A stretch of DNA of 64,000 bases from Euphorbia lathyris. Lineage: Eukaryota; Streptophyta; Magnoliopsida; Malpighiales; Euphorbiaceae. Within the stretch, counting starts at the first letter, position 1. Each line of letters begins with the position of its first letter. Under the pieces are notes generated by a model. The model was not told the DNA's origin. It was given only the letters and a program-made list of their open reading frames with translations, and did not search any database. A program made the translations under genes and the position numbers. The stretch lies in the NCBI RefSeq assembly GCF_963576675.1, contig NC_088910.1, positions 88,356,104-88,420,103 on the forward strand, given 5' to 3'. Shown piece after piece: positions 23,065-34,157 of the stretch.

Positions 23065-25446
23065 TTAGGCCACAGATTTTTTCTTCTCTTCGTCAATCTT
23101 CTGTAGCTCTACTAATCTCTGAGCCCATTCTCTTTCTCTAGCCACTGCAGCCATCTTACGCTCTACTCTCTTGGTCATTTTCTTCCTGTTAGCTTCTTGT
23201 AACTGAGCCTTTCTCTTCTTTGCTTCCGACTGTAGATATTCAAGACCCATACATCAGTTTCTCAATAATATCTACTTAAATTCTCATGTTAGATAAGTAC
23301 ATATCATCAAGATCAATTCCTGAACTTGACATAAGGGTTTGAGTGGAAGTATAAACCATTGTTAGTATATTGTATATAGGATGTTTATATATTAGCGTCT
23401 GTACAAATAGTTCTACTTACCTTAGCTTTACCTTTATATTAATTGTTTTGTATATATATTTGTTTACTGTGATTAACAAAGTTATCAGATCATTTGTATC
23501 CATATTCGTACACCCATGCGTACAAAGACAATCAATCCTATTCCTATCCTAGTAAACAAAAAATACTTTTAAGTTTTCACCTATGTTTTCATAGAAAGAA
23601 ACAGAGGATGGTAGGTATATACAAAGAGAAACAGAAAAGCAAGATTGTATGAGGATTACGTTTCATTTCTGACTTTAATCTTGTGACTGTGAGCATTTGT
23701 TTGTATTCACATACATGCACTCATTTACGAAATAAACAGGGATAGGCCTATGGCTATTGGGGTGGAGCGATTTAGACCAAACATACAAACTGATGCAATC
23801 TGAAGCCTACGTTCACTAACAGAGCAATTTCAAGCCTCATTTAGCGCCATGTCATGCCTTCTTTGTCTACGTTGCATCCCAACTTAACACATCATCCATA
23901 TCACATGAGATGCACACATGCCAAACCCTTCCTCCTCTCATCTTCATGGATCTGATCCATCCTCCTCTCTCCTCTCTTCCCTTTTTCTTTGCAATCTCTC
24001 ATCTAGAACATGGAACCCTAATCTTATCTCCCTCTATATTCATCTATTGCGATTGCATAAAGCCCTAACCTCGAGATGAAGGTTTACTGTTTTATGCAAT
24101 CACCAACCTAAATTAGTTTTGACTTAGAGTTAATGATGTCAAAATATTCCTTTTTGGTGTCTATTAAACACAAATTGCAATTGTGGCCAAGGACAAATTT
24201 CTGGCCACAATTGAAGCATAGACCTTTGTCATGAACGAGTTGTTGCTGTTTAGAGTCCTAATTAGTAGTCATGCATTAACTAGTTTCCATCTAGGATCTG
24301 TTTCAAATCACACCATTTTGTACCTTAGGTCAAAATCCGCTCTCCTGAATAACCGTAAGGCTAATTCCCTAATAAATAAATAACAGCTTGAAGAACATAG
24401 CCTAATAGTCTCCTACTATTTCTAGAACATAATCAACAGCTCATGTTTGCATGTATATGTGAAATCAACCTAAATAGTTAATGCCTATCGGGATTTATAT
24501 CATTGGCCATTAGAGCTGACAGCATTTAACAGATTGTCAACAACCAATGTAAGTCTGTTGTAATTTTCATCAAATTATTTCTCGAGGTTATTAAGGTACT
24601 ACAAATTCTAAATCACATTTAAATTCTTTTTGTTCATTCAAGTACACATATAGCTCCTATATTCATCCACTGGTCCAGAAGCTCACAAACTACTGTGATA
24701 TCAGAACTGCAAAAACTAAAACTACAACTGCAATCTATCATTCATTCTCAGTAATCAAATCTCATATATCCTTATATCAGCTCTCTCTTAAACATAACTG
24801 AAGATATGTCAGTCAAACAAATATAATGACTTCATCAACAACAACCATAACAAGAGCACCACTTTTTAATCAAACAGCGATCATTTATTGATATAAGAGG
24901 AAGACAAACCTTCACAAAGGCGTGGTGCAGCTTAATGCGCTTTTTTTCATTCCTTCTCTTCACACTCCCTTTATTCGGATTATTGGGTTGAATAGGTTGA
25001 CCCTGTTCATGCTTAAGCCAAGCATACGGTCCTACATTCAATTAGGTATTTAAATCCAGAAACACTCTAAATCACTTTCATAACCCCATTCTCATTACAA
25101 AATTAAATAAATAAAATGAATCAAAGAGCAGTTCAAATTGAGAATTTAAATTAGACTAATAAGCAGTACCTGGAGGCTTTAAGCTCGATCTTTTCCGACG
25201 AGACTTATCAAGGGGTCTACGCTTTGGGAAGCGGGAATCAGTCAAGCTGTCAAAATGGTTCGACTCAGAGAAAATGCTGAAATGGCGCCAACTCCGGGTG
25301 ATGAAGGAGCTGTCACGTAGGAGTCGGAAGTCGATTATCGGAGACGGAGAAGAGCGAGAAAACGATGTCGTTGAGAGAGTAGTAGTACGCGATATTAGGG
25401 TTGTCGACAGTGAACGAACTGTGCTTCTTAGAGCTCGAAATCCCAT
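23065..25446 (-). CDS. Small basic, probably mitochondrial protein of unknown function
   Basis: Three exons on the minus strand: 25446-25170, 25031-24910 and 23229-23065, with GT-AG introns and consistent phases, giving 187 residues. The first 60 residues are rich in Arg, Ser and Thr with no acid before residue 39, a likely mitochondrial leader. The mature part is very basic: SRRKRSSLKPPG, PYAWLKHEQGQPIQPNNPNK and then RRNEKKRIKLHHAF, ending in a helical Lys/Glu/Arg segment (AKKRKAQLQEANRKKMTKRV). The pattern resembles a conserved plant family with a PPG-x-AW core, but I cannot name its function. A ribosomal or RNA-binding role would fit the charge; that is inference. The second intron, 1680 bp, is large and holds no recognised element. 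Site II promoter motifs lie just upstream. Confidence 0.75.
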
Positions 25447-25510
25447 TTTTGAAGCGATGGCAGATTGATGGACTGGAAGCGAGACGAGGAGGAAGAGAGT
25501 GACAACTCTA

Positions 25511-25525
25511 TGGGCCTAATGGGCC
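25511..25525 (-). promoter_or_regulatory. Pair of site II (TGGGCC) elements
   Basis: TGGGCC occurs at 25511-25516 and 25520-25525, 65-80 bp upstream of the start codon of the small basic protein gene. Paired site II elements bound by TCP factors are common in plant promoters of mitochondrial and ribosomal protein genes. This fits the predicted targeting of the product. Confidence 0.5.
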
Positions 25526-25613
25526 TTCTTGCATATTGATTTCAAAATAACGGGCCTTCTTGCATATTGATTTCAAAATAACGGGCCTTCTTGCATACTG
25601 ACTCTTCAACTGT
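25521..25613. repeat. 31-bp tandem repeat, three copies
   Basis: Units start at 25521, 25552 and 25583 with GGGCCTTCTTGCATA. The first two are identical and the third diverges after the start. Each unit adds a GGGCC, so the repeat may multiply the promoter motif. Confidence 0.85.
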
Positions 25614-26695
25614 ACAGGTTTTTCAAATAGTTTTTGTATTGAATTAATGAGAAAATTACACAGAAATTCATCTTTTAAAAACTATTTCCAACTATATCAA
25701 GCATTAATTTTGGATTATATCAAACTAGTAAAATCAGTAATTTTAATATATTTTAAGGATTAGAATTTATAAATTAGAAATCTAGAATATATTTTCTAGG
25801 GTTTATGATTTATGAATTGGAGTCTAGATTTCTTAAATTATGATGAAAAATTATAATATAGAGAGAATAATGACATATTAAGAATTAAATTTGGTGATTG
25901 ACTTAGTTGTAATTTTATACTTAATTAAGATATTCATGTATTTGACTCATTATTAATTGGTTGTGAATTGGTTTTAACGGATTAATTGTTTTATCCAAAG
26001 TTCTCCAATCCGACCAATTCCACGTAATTATCAATATGATTTTCATATGTCATATGCCTTGAACCCTCCGATGTACTATAATCCCGACGATTATTTTCCT
26101 CCCATGAGCGTGTATTCATCCAATGATATCAAGATACTATACTTGTACCCCATATCTACAAGAACCGTATATGGTTCTTGAAAATACGAGAAGAGACAGT
26201 TTCATATCATCCATCGTGCCAAAAGAATCTCCAAATACCGGTTTCGTTGCTGAGTCTGATGTTCCGGTAGTGTAGGAACCAAATGCAAACAATAAAAAAT
26301 CAACGAAAATGAAGTGGAACAATGTACGTGATGTACATTTATGCAGAGTTGGCAGATCATAACCACATATGCAATTGTGGAAACAGATCAAACGAGGAGG
26401 AAAGGTTATTGGAAGAAAATTGCAAATGGATCATAATTTATAGATGTAGGATGATTTACTTCTAAAAATTCAAAATTTTCATTATTACTTCCAAGATTTT
26501 AAAATTTTCATCGTATTAGAAACACAATTTCCATAGAGTTTTAAACTCTGACAAAAATAACAATTACCAAATTAAATCAGTAAAGTATTTAATTTAAGAA
26601 TTAAATTCAATTGAAAGTAGGATCTAAAAGTTACTTGTATAAATGCGTATATAAAAGCATTTTGAAATTAATAATAAATAAGTTAAGTTTTACCC
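25614..26695. other. Gene-free AT-rich region
   Basis: About 1.1 kb with no supported gene. A minus-strand frame at 26137-26391 lacks similarity I can recognise and is probably chance. Confidence 0.4.
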
Positions 26696-27835
26696 GTTAA
26701 GGTTCGTGAAACTTTTGAAATCATCCTAAAAAGACATGTCATCTTTTATTACTTAATATTGTGTGTTGTTTTTGTGGGTTAAGGTGCAAAAATACCCCAA
26801 ACGTTTTGGGTCAGGAGCAATTTTACCCCTAACGTTTGTAACCAAGAGCAATTTTACCCCTAACGTTAATAATTTGGGTCAATTTCAGACATTATTATAG
26901 AACACATACATTTTTGTTCTTTATTTTGCACAAATTGCATATCAATTCATTCTAAAAAAAGGATTTCATGTTTTTTGTAATTTAATAATAGAATTGGAGA
27001 TTAATATTTATAAATTCGGTGATTTTTTTGAATTTTTTTGTCTAATTCGTACAAAAGACATTATATTTTTTTATATTTTTTATATTTTTTTCACATCCCA
27101 ACATATGTTTGTGATTTGTTACTGATAAAATGACACGCGTATGAAGTGTAGATGATAATATTCAAGGATGAGACGACAGTTTGATGAATTATTTATCAAA
27201 TTGACCCAATTTATCAATGTTAGGGGTAAAATTGCTCTTGGGTACAAACGTTAGAGGTAAAATTGCACCATTTTAGACGTTAGGGGTAAAATCGCTCCTG
27301 ACCCAAAACGTTAGGGGTATTTTTGCACCTTAACCCTGTTTTTTTTTTTCATTTTCAATTTGAATTTTGCGAGAAGTTCATAAAAACTCCTTATGGTATA
27401 GTGGTCTAATACTTTTCAGGATGTGTTTCAATTTGCAAAAACTGCTGTGTTGTTCCATTTTGTGATAAGGTCTACTCTCCTTTTATTAATGATTGTCAAA
27501 AAAAAAAAAAAAAAAAAAATACCTTCCTAAATTAGCACATGAAAGATTTAGAAATGAAAACAATAGAATTATCAGCTGCAAATGGAATTGAATAATACAT
27601 AATAGGCAGCAAAAACAATAACATTATCAGTCACAAATGCAATCAAACAAAATAAGGAGCACACCATTTATTTATGTACATTAAGGATAATCTCATTCAT
27701 CCATTAAGCAGTTGAGAGCTGGTTCAGCACATAAAAGAAATAAGTAAAAATAAAACACACCATTTATATATCTTTCTATACTAATTAAGTATATATATAA
27801 CCAAGCGTAATAATTCCACCAATCAAAAGAGCGCA
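26696..27835. repeat. GST 3' flank, one copy of a segmental duplication
   Basis: Parts of this stretch match 45028-45745 closely. The segment around CATGTCATCTTTTATTACTT, the segment around AAAACTGCTGTGTTGTT, and the segment CCATTAAGCAGTTGAGAGC to AAAAGAGCGC occur in the same order and orientation. The match ends about 17 bp short of the GST stop codon. This copy contains the MITE at 26776-27336, and the other copy does not. Confidence 0.75.
26776..27336. mobile_element. Mutator-type MITE, 561 bp
   Basis: The inverted termini are GGGTTAAGGTGCAAAAATAC and its inverse. Inward they contain repeated ACGTTAGGGGTAAAATTGC-type blocks. The flanks are TGTTTTTGT (26767-26775) and TGTTTTTTT (27337-27345), 8 of 9 matching. 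The related sequence at about 45107-45120 lacks the element and shows what the empty site looked like. There is no coding capacity. Confidence 0.82.
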
Positions 27836-27851
27836 CTTGCTGCTTCTCGGC

Positions 27852-28668
27852 TCATTCATCGAAAGGAGTAGTTGAGAGATGGAGGACCTTCTTCCAAGAT
27901 GGTCTGTTGCTAATATCATCCCACCAAGCACTGAGGTGCTTTCTATTCCTTATCATATACTCCTTTTTCATTGGACCAACTAAGTAGTGAGTAAAGGGCA
28001 AATGACTCAGATCTGCAAGGCTAAAGAAATCCCCACCTAAGTATTTGGTCTTTGATAATCTTTCCTCATATACATCTAAAACCTTTCCTAGTTTTTCTTC
28101 ACTATCTTTGATTAATTTCTCATCTGCTGTAAAACCTAATGCTGAGGCAAACAAAATGTGAAGGGTCATATCGTAAATAGGAGGATGGAAGTTTTGTGCT
28201 TCAACCTCTAGCCATTGTTCAACAACTCCTCTCTCTTCTATTGTTTTTCCAAGCAAATCACTGCCCTGTGATTTGAATTTTTCCGAGTAGTATCTCATGA
28301 TTGCTCGCGATTCTATCAAATTCAATGGTTATTACGATTATTCAATTGATCTGAAAATTAGAGAGAGAGATAGAGTGATTAAGGATTTTACCGAAGAGTG
28401 TGAAATCTCCATCTTCAATTACGGGAACTGCTCCGAAAGGCTATTCGGTTGGAGAACAGATGAGGAAATGAATTTCAGAAGAAAAACGTTAGGGTAAAAG
28501 AAAAAGAAGAGAAAAAGGGGAAACCTGTAACTTGAGGAATTCTGGAGTTCGATTATCTCCTTTGATGAGATCAACAGGAACAGTCTCAAATTCGATTCCC
28601 TTCTCAACAAGGCAAACCATGACGCGCTTAGGAGAAGCATAAGCCGGACCGTACACCTTCACCACCAT
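27852..28668 (-). CDS. Phi-class glutathione S-transferase
   Basis: Three exons: 28668-28525, 28440-28392 and 28312-27852, with GT-AG introns, giving 217 residues, the usual length for plant GSTF proteins. The small second exon is also typical of the class. The enzyme conjugates glutathione to electrophiles in the cytosol and may bind flavonoids or auxin-like ligands. The thioredoxin-like N domain has VKVYGPAYASPKRV with the likely catalytic Ser12, FGAVPVIEDGDFTLFESRAI with the glutathione-binding ESRAI, and then the helical C domain (LEVEAQNFHPP, GGDFFSLADLSHLPF, HLSAWWDDISNRPSWKKVL). No defect is seen. The exact member cannot be named. A degraded duplicate of its 3' flank lies at 45 kb. Confidence 0.93.
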
Positions 28669-28758
28669 TTTTTTGGTTATCTTATCTCTCTAAAGTGACG
28701 AGTGAGGAAACACTATACTATATATTTATTTTTAGAAACCTATACTATATATATATTT

Positions 28759-30085
28759 GGGTAAATAATTATAACGTCTTGTAATACACTACTTAGTTTT
28801 TTATATTTTTTTAAAAAAAATTATATAGTCTTGTCAAAAAAAAAAAATATATAGTGTTCTAATTTTTTTGTTAACTCCTGGGTCTTTATGCTTGGGTCAA
28901 TGGTTAAATTATACTAAATAAATTTTAAAATATCAAAATTATCCTTTACTTTATGTTTTAATAAGGCAAAAAGCATATTTAAGTCCCTGAACTTTATCTG
29001 TTTTAAGGATCAAGCCCCTGATCAATTATTTTTCCACATTGAGCTCCTGAATATTGATTTTGTTATGGTTTAGGCCCTTATTTAACTTTTTTTTCGAGTT
29101 TAGGAGATGAGAAGATCGATTTGGCAATTCTAATGTTGAAAATCACAAAATGGGAGAGAAGAAAATCGAGTTTGGAAGAATATACTGAAAATTAGTTTCT
29201 ATAATTTCGTTTTAATTTTTAATTTTTATCTCTCCTAGTCAAAGAAATCTTTTTTTTATTTATCCATGTCAACAAGCCGAATCGCCCTAACGATGTATGC
29301 AGTCCAAACTCGACAGAAAAGTTAAATAATGGCCTAAACCATAACAAAATCAATGTTCAGGGGCTCAATGTGGAAAAATAATTGATCAGAGGCTTGATCC
29401 TTAAAACAGATAAAGTTCAGGGACTTAAATATGCTTTTTGCCTTTTAATAATAAAACATCTAATTTTTCTATTTTCTATATTTTTTCTCTTTTTTCCTAC
29501 ATAATCACGATCTTTCCATTATAAACTCCAATATAAAGTAATTGATTTATTAATTTTTATAAAATTATAGAACTTTAATTTAATAACGTAAAATCTTCTT
29601 TCAAAAAAAAAAAATTAATAACGTAAAATCTATTGACTAAAAAAATAAATGAAAAATATTTCAAAAATTATTAAAATATGAGTAAGACTATTATTGTAAA
29701 AAGGTTTTACAATTCTAATAAATTTTACGAATGAAGAAAAAAATATATGAATTTTAAAAAATTATAATAATATTTAATGTTAGTTTAAAGATATTATATC
29801 AAAAAAATAATTACAATTTAAGAAAATTAATAATACATTTTTCAAGTATATTAATTTCGGTGTATATATAGTTCAAAAATTTCATTAAAATTAATTAGAT
29901 TAAATTTGAAACTAAAAGATTAATTTTTTAATATATATAACTAGGAGTAAATTTGGACTTTCATTTACAAAAACAGATGGAAGGATTAAAGAATTGATTA
30001 CGATAAAACTTAAAGACCTTATAATAATATGATGGACTTACTAGCGTGTTAAGTAAAAATGTAAGGACCTTATAATTATTTACCC
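28759..30085. mobile_element. Mutator-type element, 1327 bp, with a second one nested inside
   Basis: The inverted termini are GGGTAAATAATTATAACGTC on the left and GGGTAAATAATTATAAGGTC on the right (as reverse complement). The flanks are TATATATTT at 28750-28758 and 30086-30094, a perfect 9-bp duplication. Without the inner element it would be about 840 bp. The interior is AT-rich and non-coding. Confidence 0.8.
28965..29442. mobile_element. Mutator-type MITE, 478 bp, nested
   Basis: The inverted termini start GGCAAAAAGCATATTTAAGT and match for about 130 bp through AAGTCCCTGAACTTTATCTG. The flanks are TTTTAATAA at 28956-28964 and 29443-29451, a perfect 9-bp duplication. It sits inside the element at 28759-30085, so it inserted later. 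There is no ORF. Confidence 0.88.
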
Positions 30086-30571
30086 TATATATTTTAGGAA
30101 TACTATATACTTTTTTTTTTTTTTGATGAAGGAATACTATATACTTGAAATACGTAGTATGTATATTATATATATATAAAAAAGGTTTTATTGTATAATT
30201 TCATTCAATAACAATTATTCCTCCAAAAAAAAAAATCTAGCCGCCAAGAACATTTTTTCTTTGTTTAGGTTTAGAAGATTTTTTCTGAAGATTTTTGCTG
30301 ACTTTTGGGGTATGAAAAACTCATTCTTTATTTTATTTTGTTTTCTTTATTTGAATAATTTTTTCATTATGCTAGATTTAATAGTTCTTCTTTATTTGTA
30401 ACATCCTTATACTGGTCGCAATATGTCTCTCTATATGAATGCTATCATATTTTTTTCATAAAAAACAGAAGTTTTTTTTTATATCATCAGATACATGTGG
30501 CTCATTGAAATATCACAATGTCATTTTTAGAGAAAAAGACCATGAATTCGATTCTAGGTGTAATGTGTTTC
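30086..30571. other. Gene-free AT-rich spacer
   Basis: I see no gene or recognisable LTR here. The 3' LTR of the adjacent gypsy element would be expected in this area but is absent. Confidence 0.45.
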
Positions 30572-31921
30572 TCACCATTCGATTTTGTCTGCTTTACGGA
30601 GTACGAGGTCTCCCACATTCAAGTTTACAAGTTTGGCATTCTTGTCATGATAAGATGCGATCCGCTGCTTATAAGCCGCCATGCGTACGTATGCCTTTTC
30701 TCGCCTTTCCTCCACTTGATTAAGACTTTCTTTCAACTTTTGGTTGTTTTCATCCTCGCAATAGAATACAACTCTGTCACTGGGGACCTGTATTTCGACC
30801 GGAATTACAGCTTCGACGCCGTGACAAAGGGCGAACGACGTCTCACCTGTGGCTGTTCTGGGAGTGGTGCGATACGCCCATAGGACGCTCGTTAACTGAT
30901 CCGCCCATTTCTTGTCATGCTCTCCCAATCTTTTCTTTATTCCTTTAACGGTCATTCGGTTCGTAACTTCAGTCATACCATTTGACTGAGGATAATAAAC
31001 TGAGGCGAATCTGTTCAGAATGCCCAATTCTTCACAGAAAGTTTTAAACTCTGCACAGTTGAATTGCGTTCCATTGTCAGCGATAATCGTATGAGGAACT
31101 CCATACCTTCCTACGATGTTATCTTTGACGAACTCCACCATTCGTTCGGCATTGATAGAGGAGACAGCCTCAGCCTCTACCCATTTGGTGAAATGATCCA
31201 CAGCCACTACAACATACTTCCATTGTCTTCTAGTGGGAGGAAATGGTCCAACTATATCAATACCCCAGGCCGCAAAGGGTCGACCTTCGATGATGGGCCT
31301 TTGAAGGTGTTTAGCGGTGTGTGATTCATTTGCATGAATCTGACAATTATGGCAAGATTCCACCAATTTTTGTGCATCAAGTTCCGCTGTTGGCCAATAA
31401 AATCCTGCTAACCTGGATTTCTTCAAGATGGAGGCGGATGCCTCATGGGCTCCACATGTTCCTTCATGTAGCTCCTTGAGCACTTGTTGTCCCTCTTCTG
31501 GCAAAATGCATTTTAACCAAGGGTGGCTAAAAGACTTTCTGTAGAGGCAACCATTTATCATGGAAAAATAGGCCGCCTTCCTGACTATCCGTCGAGCTTC
31601 TTCCTTGTCCATAGGTAGCGTTCCATCTATCAGATATTGGTGGATTGTAGATCTCCAATCATTTTCTACTATTGTGAGTATGGTTACCTCCTCCAAGGCG
31701 AATGCGGGGGCTGCTTTGACTTCGAATGGGCATTGTCGATCCGCCCAGTTCTCCTTGCTGGAAGCCATTTTAGCTAAGTGATCCTCTTCTGTGTTTGATC
31801 CTCGAGGTACATGAATCAGTTCCCACTTAGTTTCTTTGGCTTCAAGGTGATCCAGCAATTTTTTGACCTCAGCAACGTATTTGGCCAAAACATCATCTTT
31901 TACCTCGTAATTTTTGATCAC
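30572..31921 (-). pseudogene. pol 3' part: end of second RNase H, and integrase
   Basis: The same frame as the RT part, separated from it by a TAG at 31922-31924. The first residues complete the second RNase H. The integrase shows a CHNCQIH zinc-binding part, WGIDIVGPFPP (first catalytic Asp) and GVPHTIIADNGTQF (second Asp), with the Glu expected after YYPQSNGMTE. The C-terminal part stops soon after GDLVLRKAD and lacks the usual end, so integrase is truncated. No chromodomain is seen, as expected for the Tat group. Confidence 0.85.
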
Positions 31922-33589
31922 CTAGTTGACCATTAACTTGGAATCACTATAGATCACAATCCGCTCGGGAGTGATTTCTTTCAGCAGGCGTAGCCCCAAT
32001 ATTAAGGCCTCATATTCCGCCGCATTGTTAGTTGCAAGGAAATCCAATTTTACTGCGTACCGTAGCTTTATATATTTGGGACCTTTGATCACGATGCCTA
32101 TTCCTGCACCGTCTGCTGAGGAGGTTCCATCCGTATACATCGTCCATTCCTCGACTTTAGATTTGGGGAAATTCATCCCCTCTTCAGTGAATTCATTCAC
32201 AAAGTCTGCTAAGACTTGACTCTTCAAGGCTGATCTGCTCTCATATCGTACATCAAATTCTCCAAGGCGGATTGCCCACTCCATCAATCTCCCCGAAGTT
32301 TCTGGTTTTTGCAATACCTTCCTCATGGGTACACTTGTATGAACTATGACAGTATGTGCTTGAAAGTAAGGCCTGAGGTGTATGGAGGTGGTGACGACGG
32401 CCAGTGCCATTTTGTCCAGCTTGGAATATCGGGTTTCAACATCTTTTAATACTTTGCTCACGTAATAGATAGGATATTGCTGGCCCTCTTCTTCCCTTAT
32501 CATGACCGTGCAGACAGCCTTATCTGTAACTGAAACATACATGTAGAGATTCTCACCTTTCAAGGGACGACTCATAAGGGGTGGTTCCGTGAGAAACCGT
32601 TTGATCCCCTGGAAAGCTTTTTCGCAGTCCTCGCTCCATTCAAACGCCTTTTGCTTCTTGATTACTTCATAAAAGGGCTGGCATCGTCGGGCTGAACATG
32701 AGATAAACCTGCCTAAGGCTACGATACGCCCATTAAGACATTGTACTTCCCTAATATTCTGTGGCGCTTTCATCTCCAAAACCGCTTTGATTTTATCAGG
32801 GTTTCGGCTCACTCCTTTCTGGCTAATCATGAACCCCAAGAACTTTCCATATGTCGCCTCAAAGGTACATTTCTCCGGGTTCAACTTAATGTTGTGATAT
32901 CGGAGTACACCCAGTACCTCCTTTATGTCATCCGCATGTTTCTCCACAGTGGTACTTTTGATGATCATATCGTCCACATAGACAGAAAAGTTTTCACCTT
33001 TGCTTTCTGCAAATATTTTGTTCATCATCCGCTGATAGGTTGCACCTGCATTCTTAAGCCCAAAGGGCATGACTTTGAAGCAATAGGTGGCTTGGTGAGT
33101 CACGAACGAAGTTTTGATCCTATCCGAAGGCTCCATTGGGATCTGGTGATAACTCGACTTTACGTCAGTGAAGGAGTACATGGCGTGTCCCGCGGTTCCA
33201 TCTACTAGGATATCAATGCATGGCAAGGGGTAGTTGTCTTTGGGACAAGCTTTGTTGAGATCTGTAAAGTCAATACACATGCGGTATGATCCGCCAGCTT
33301 TCTTGACTAGAACCACATTCGCCAGCCATTGTGTATAAAGTACCTCTTCGATGGCATCTGCCCGTATGAGCTTGGTGATCTCTTCTTCTATCACCTTCTG
33401 CCTCCCAGGGCCATGGTTTCTTCGTTTTTGGGCCACCGGTACCGCGTCTTTGTCGATGTTGAGTTTGTGAGTGATCACATCTGGACTAATCCCGGGGAGA
33501 ATCTCATCTTTCCATGCAAAGACATCTTCTGACTCATGGAGAACCTTGGTGATAGCTTCCTTAATTTCTCCCTTTAGCCCTTTAGCCAT
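31922..33589 (-). pseudogene. pol: reverse transcriptase and RNase H domains
   Basis: The RT domain contains KLNIDKDAVPVAQKRR, RMCIDFTDLNKACPKDNYPL and YVDDMIIKS (catalytic YVDD). The connection region and first RNase H follow (YYVSKVLKDVETRYSKLDKM). A second, archaeal-like RNase H begins at WTMYTDGTSSADGAGIG and has NNAAEYEALILGL. A TAG follows DSKLMVN, apparently a changed Gln codon. Upstream another TAG separates it from the protease frame. Confidence 0.88.
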
Positions 33590-33595
33590 CTGTAC

Positions 33596-34147
33596 CTACT
33601 TTTCATCCGCCATGAGGTACATCTCTGTTTCGCCCAAGGCCATTGTGACAAGCTCTTCCTCATCCTCATCCTTAGACTGTGGGCGAATCATTAACGATGC
33701 TGAATACGTCTCCTGAGCCACTTTTTGGCTTCCTCTGATCATTACACCTCCTTTGGCCGTGGGGATGTAAAGAGTTAAGTGGCGTATGGAGATAAGAGCT
33801 GCTGCCTTGGAGATAAAGGGTCGCCCAAGGATGATATTGTAAGCTAATTGGCCATCCAGGATGGAGAATTCCAGATCGCCTTTCCAGATTTGATGTTCAT
33901 CTGCTAACTCACAATCTAATGTTACCTGGCCCTTTGTTTGGACGGTGTGTCCTGTTACTCCCAGAATGTCCACTATGGTGGTTTCCACTTGGATTGGGTC
34001 GACCATGAGTTTGGAAAATGCCCCTCTTGTGATGACATTGCACGAACTCCCAGTATCAATCATCACTCTCTTCATCTCCCAACCTTCCACCATCATAGTA
34101 ATGACCAGAGCATCTGCATGTGGAGAGATCTCCGGACCGGTATCCAC
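33596..34147 (-). pseudogene. pol: aspartic protease domain
   Basis: The active-site motif is VMIDTGSSCNVI, followed by ILGRPFISKAAALIS, typical of retroviral-type pepsin-like proteases in plant gypsy elements. The frame is offset by one base from gag, and no ATG is seen at its start, so expression would need a frameshift. It ends at a TAG just before the RT frame. Confidence 0.85.
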
Positions 34148-34157
34148 AAAAGGGCGA

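Noticed and set aside
26137..26391. Minus-strand frame of 84 codons, Phe- and Cys-rich
   Set aside because: No domain, no splice or promoter context, AT-rich region; probably chance.
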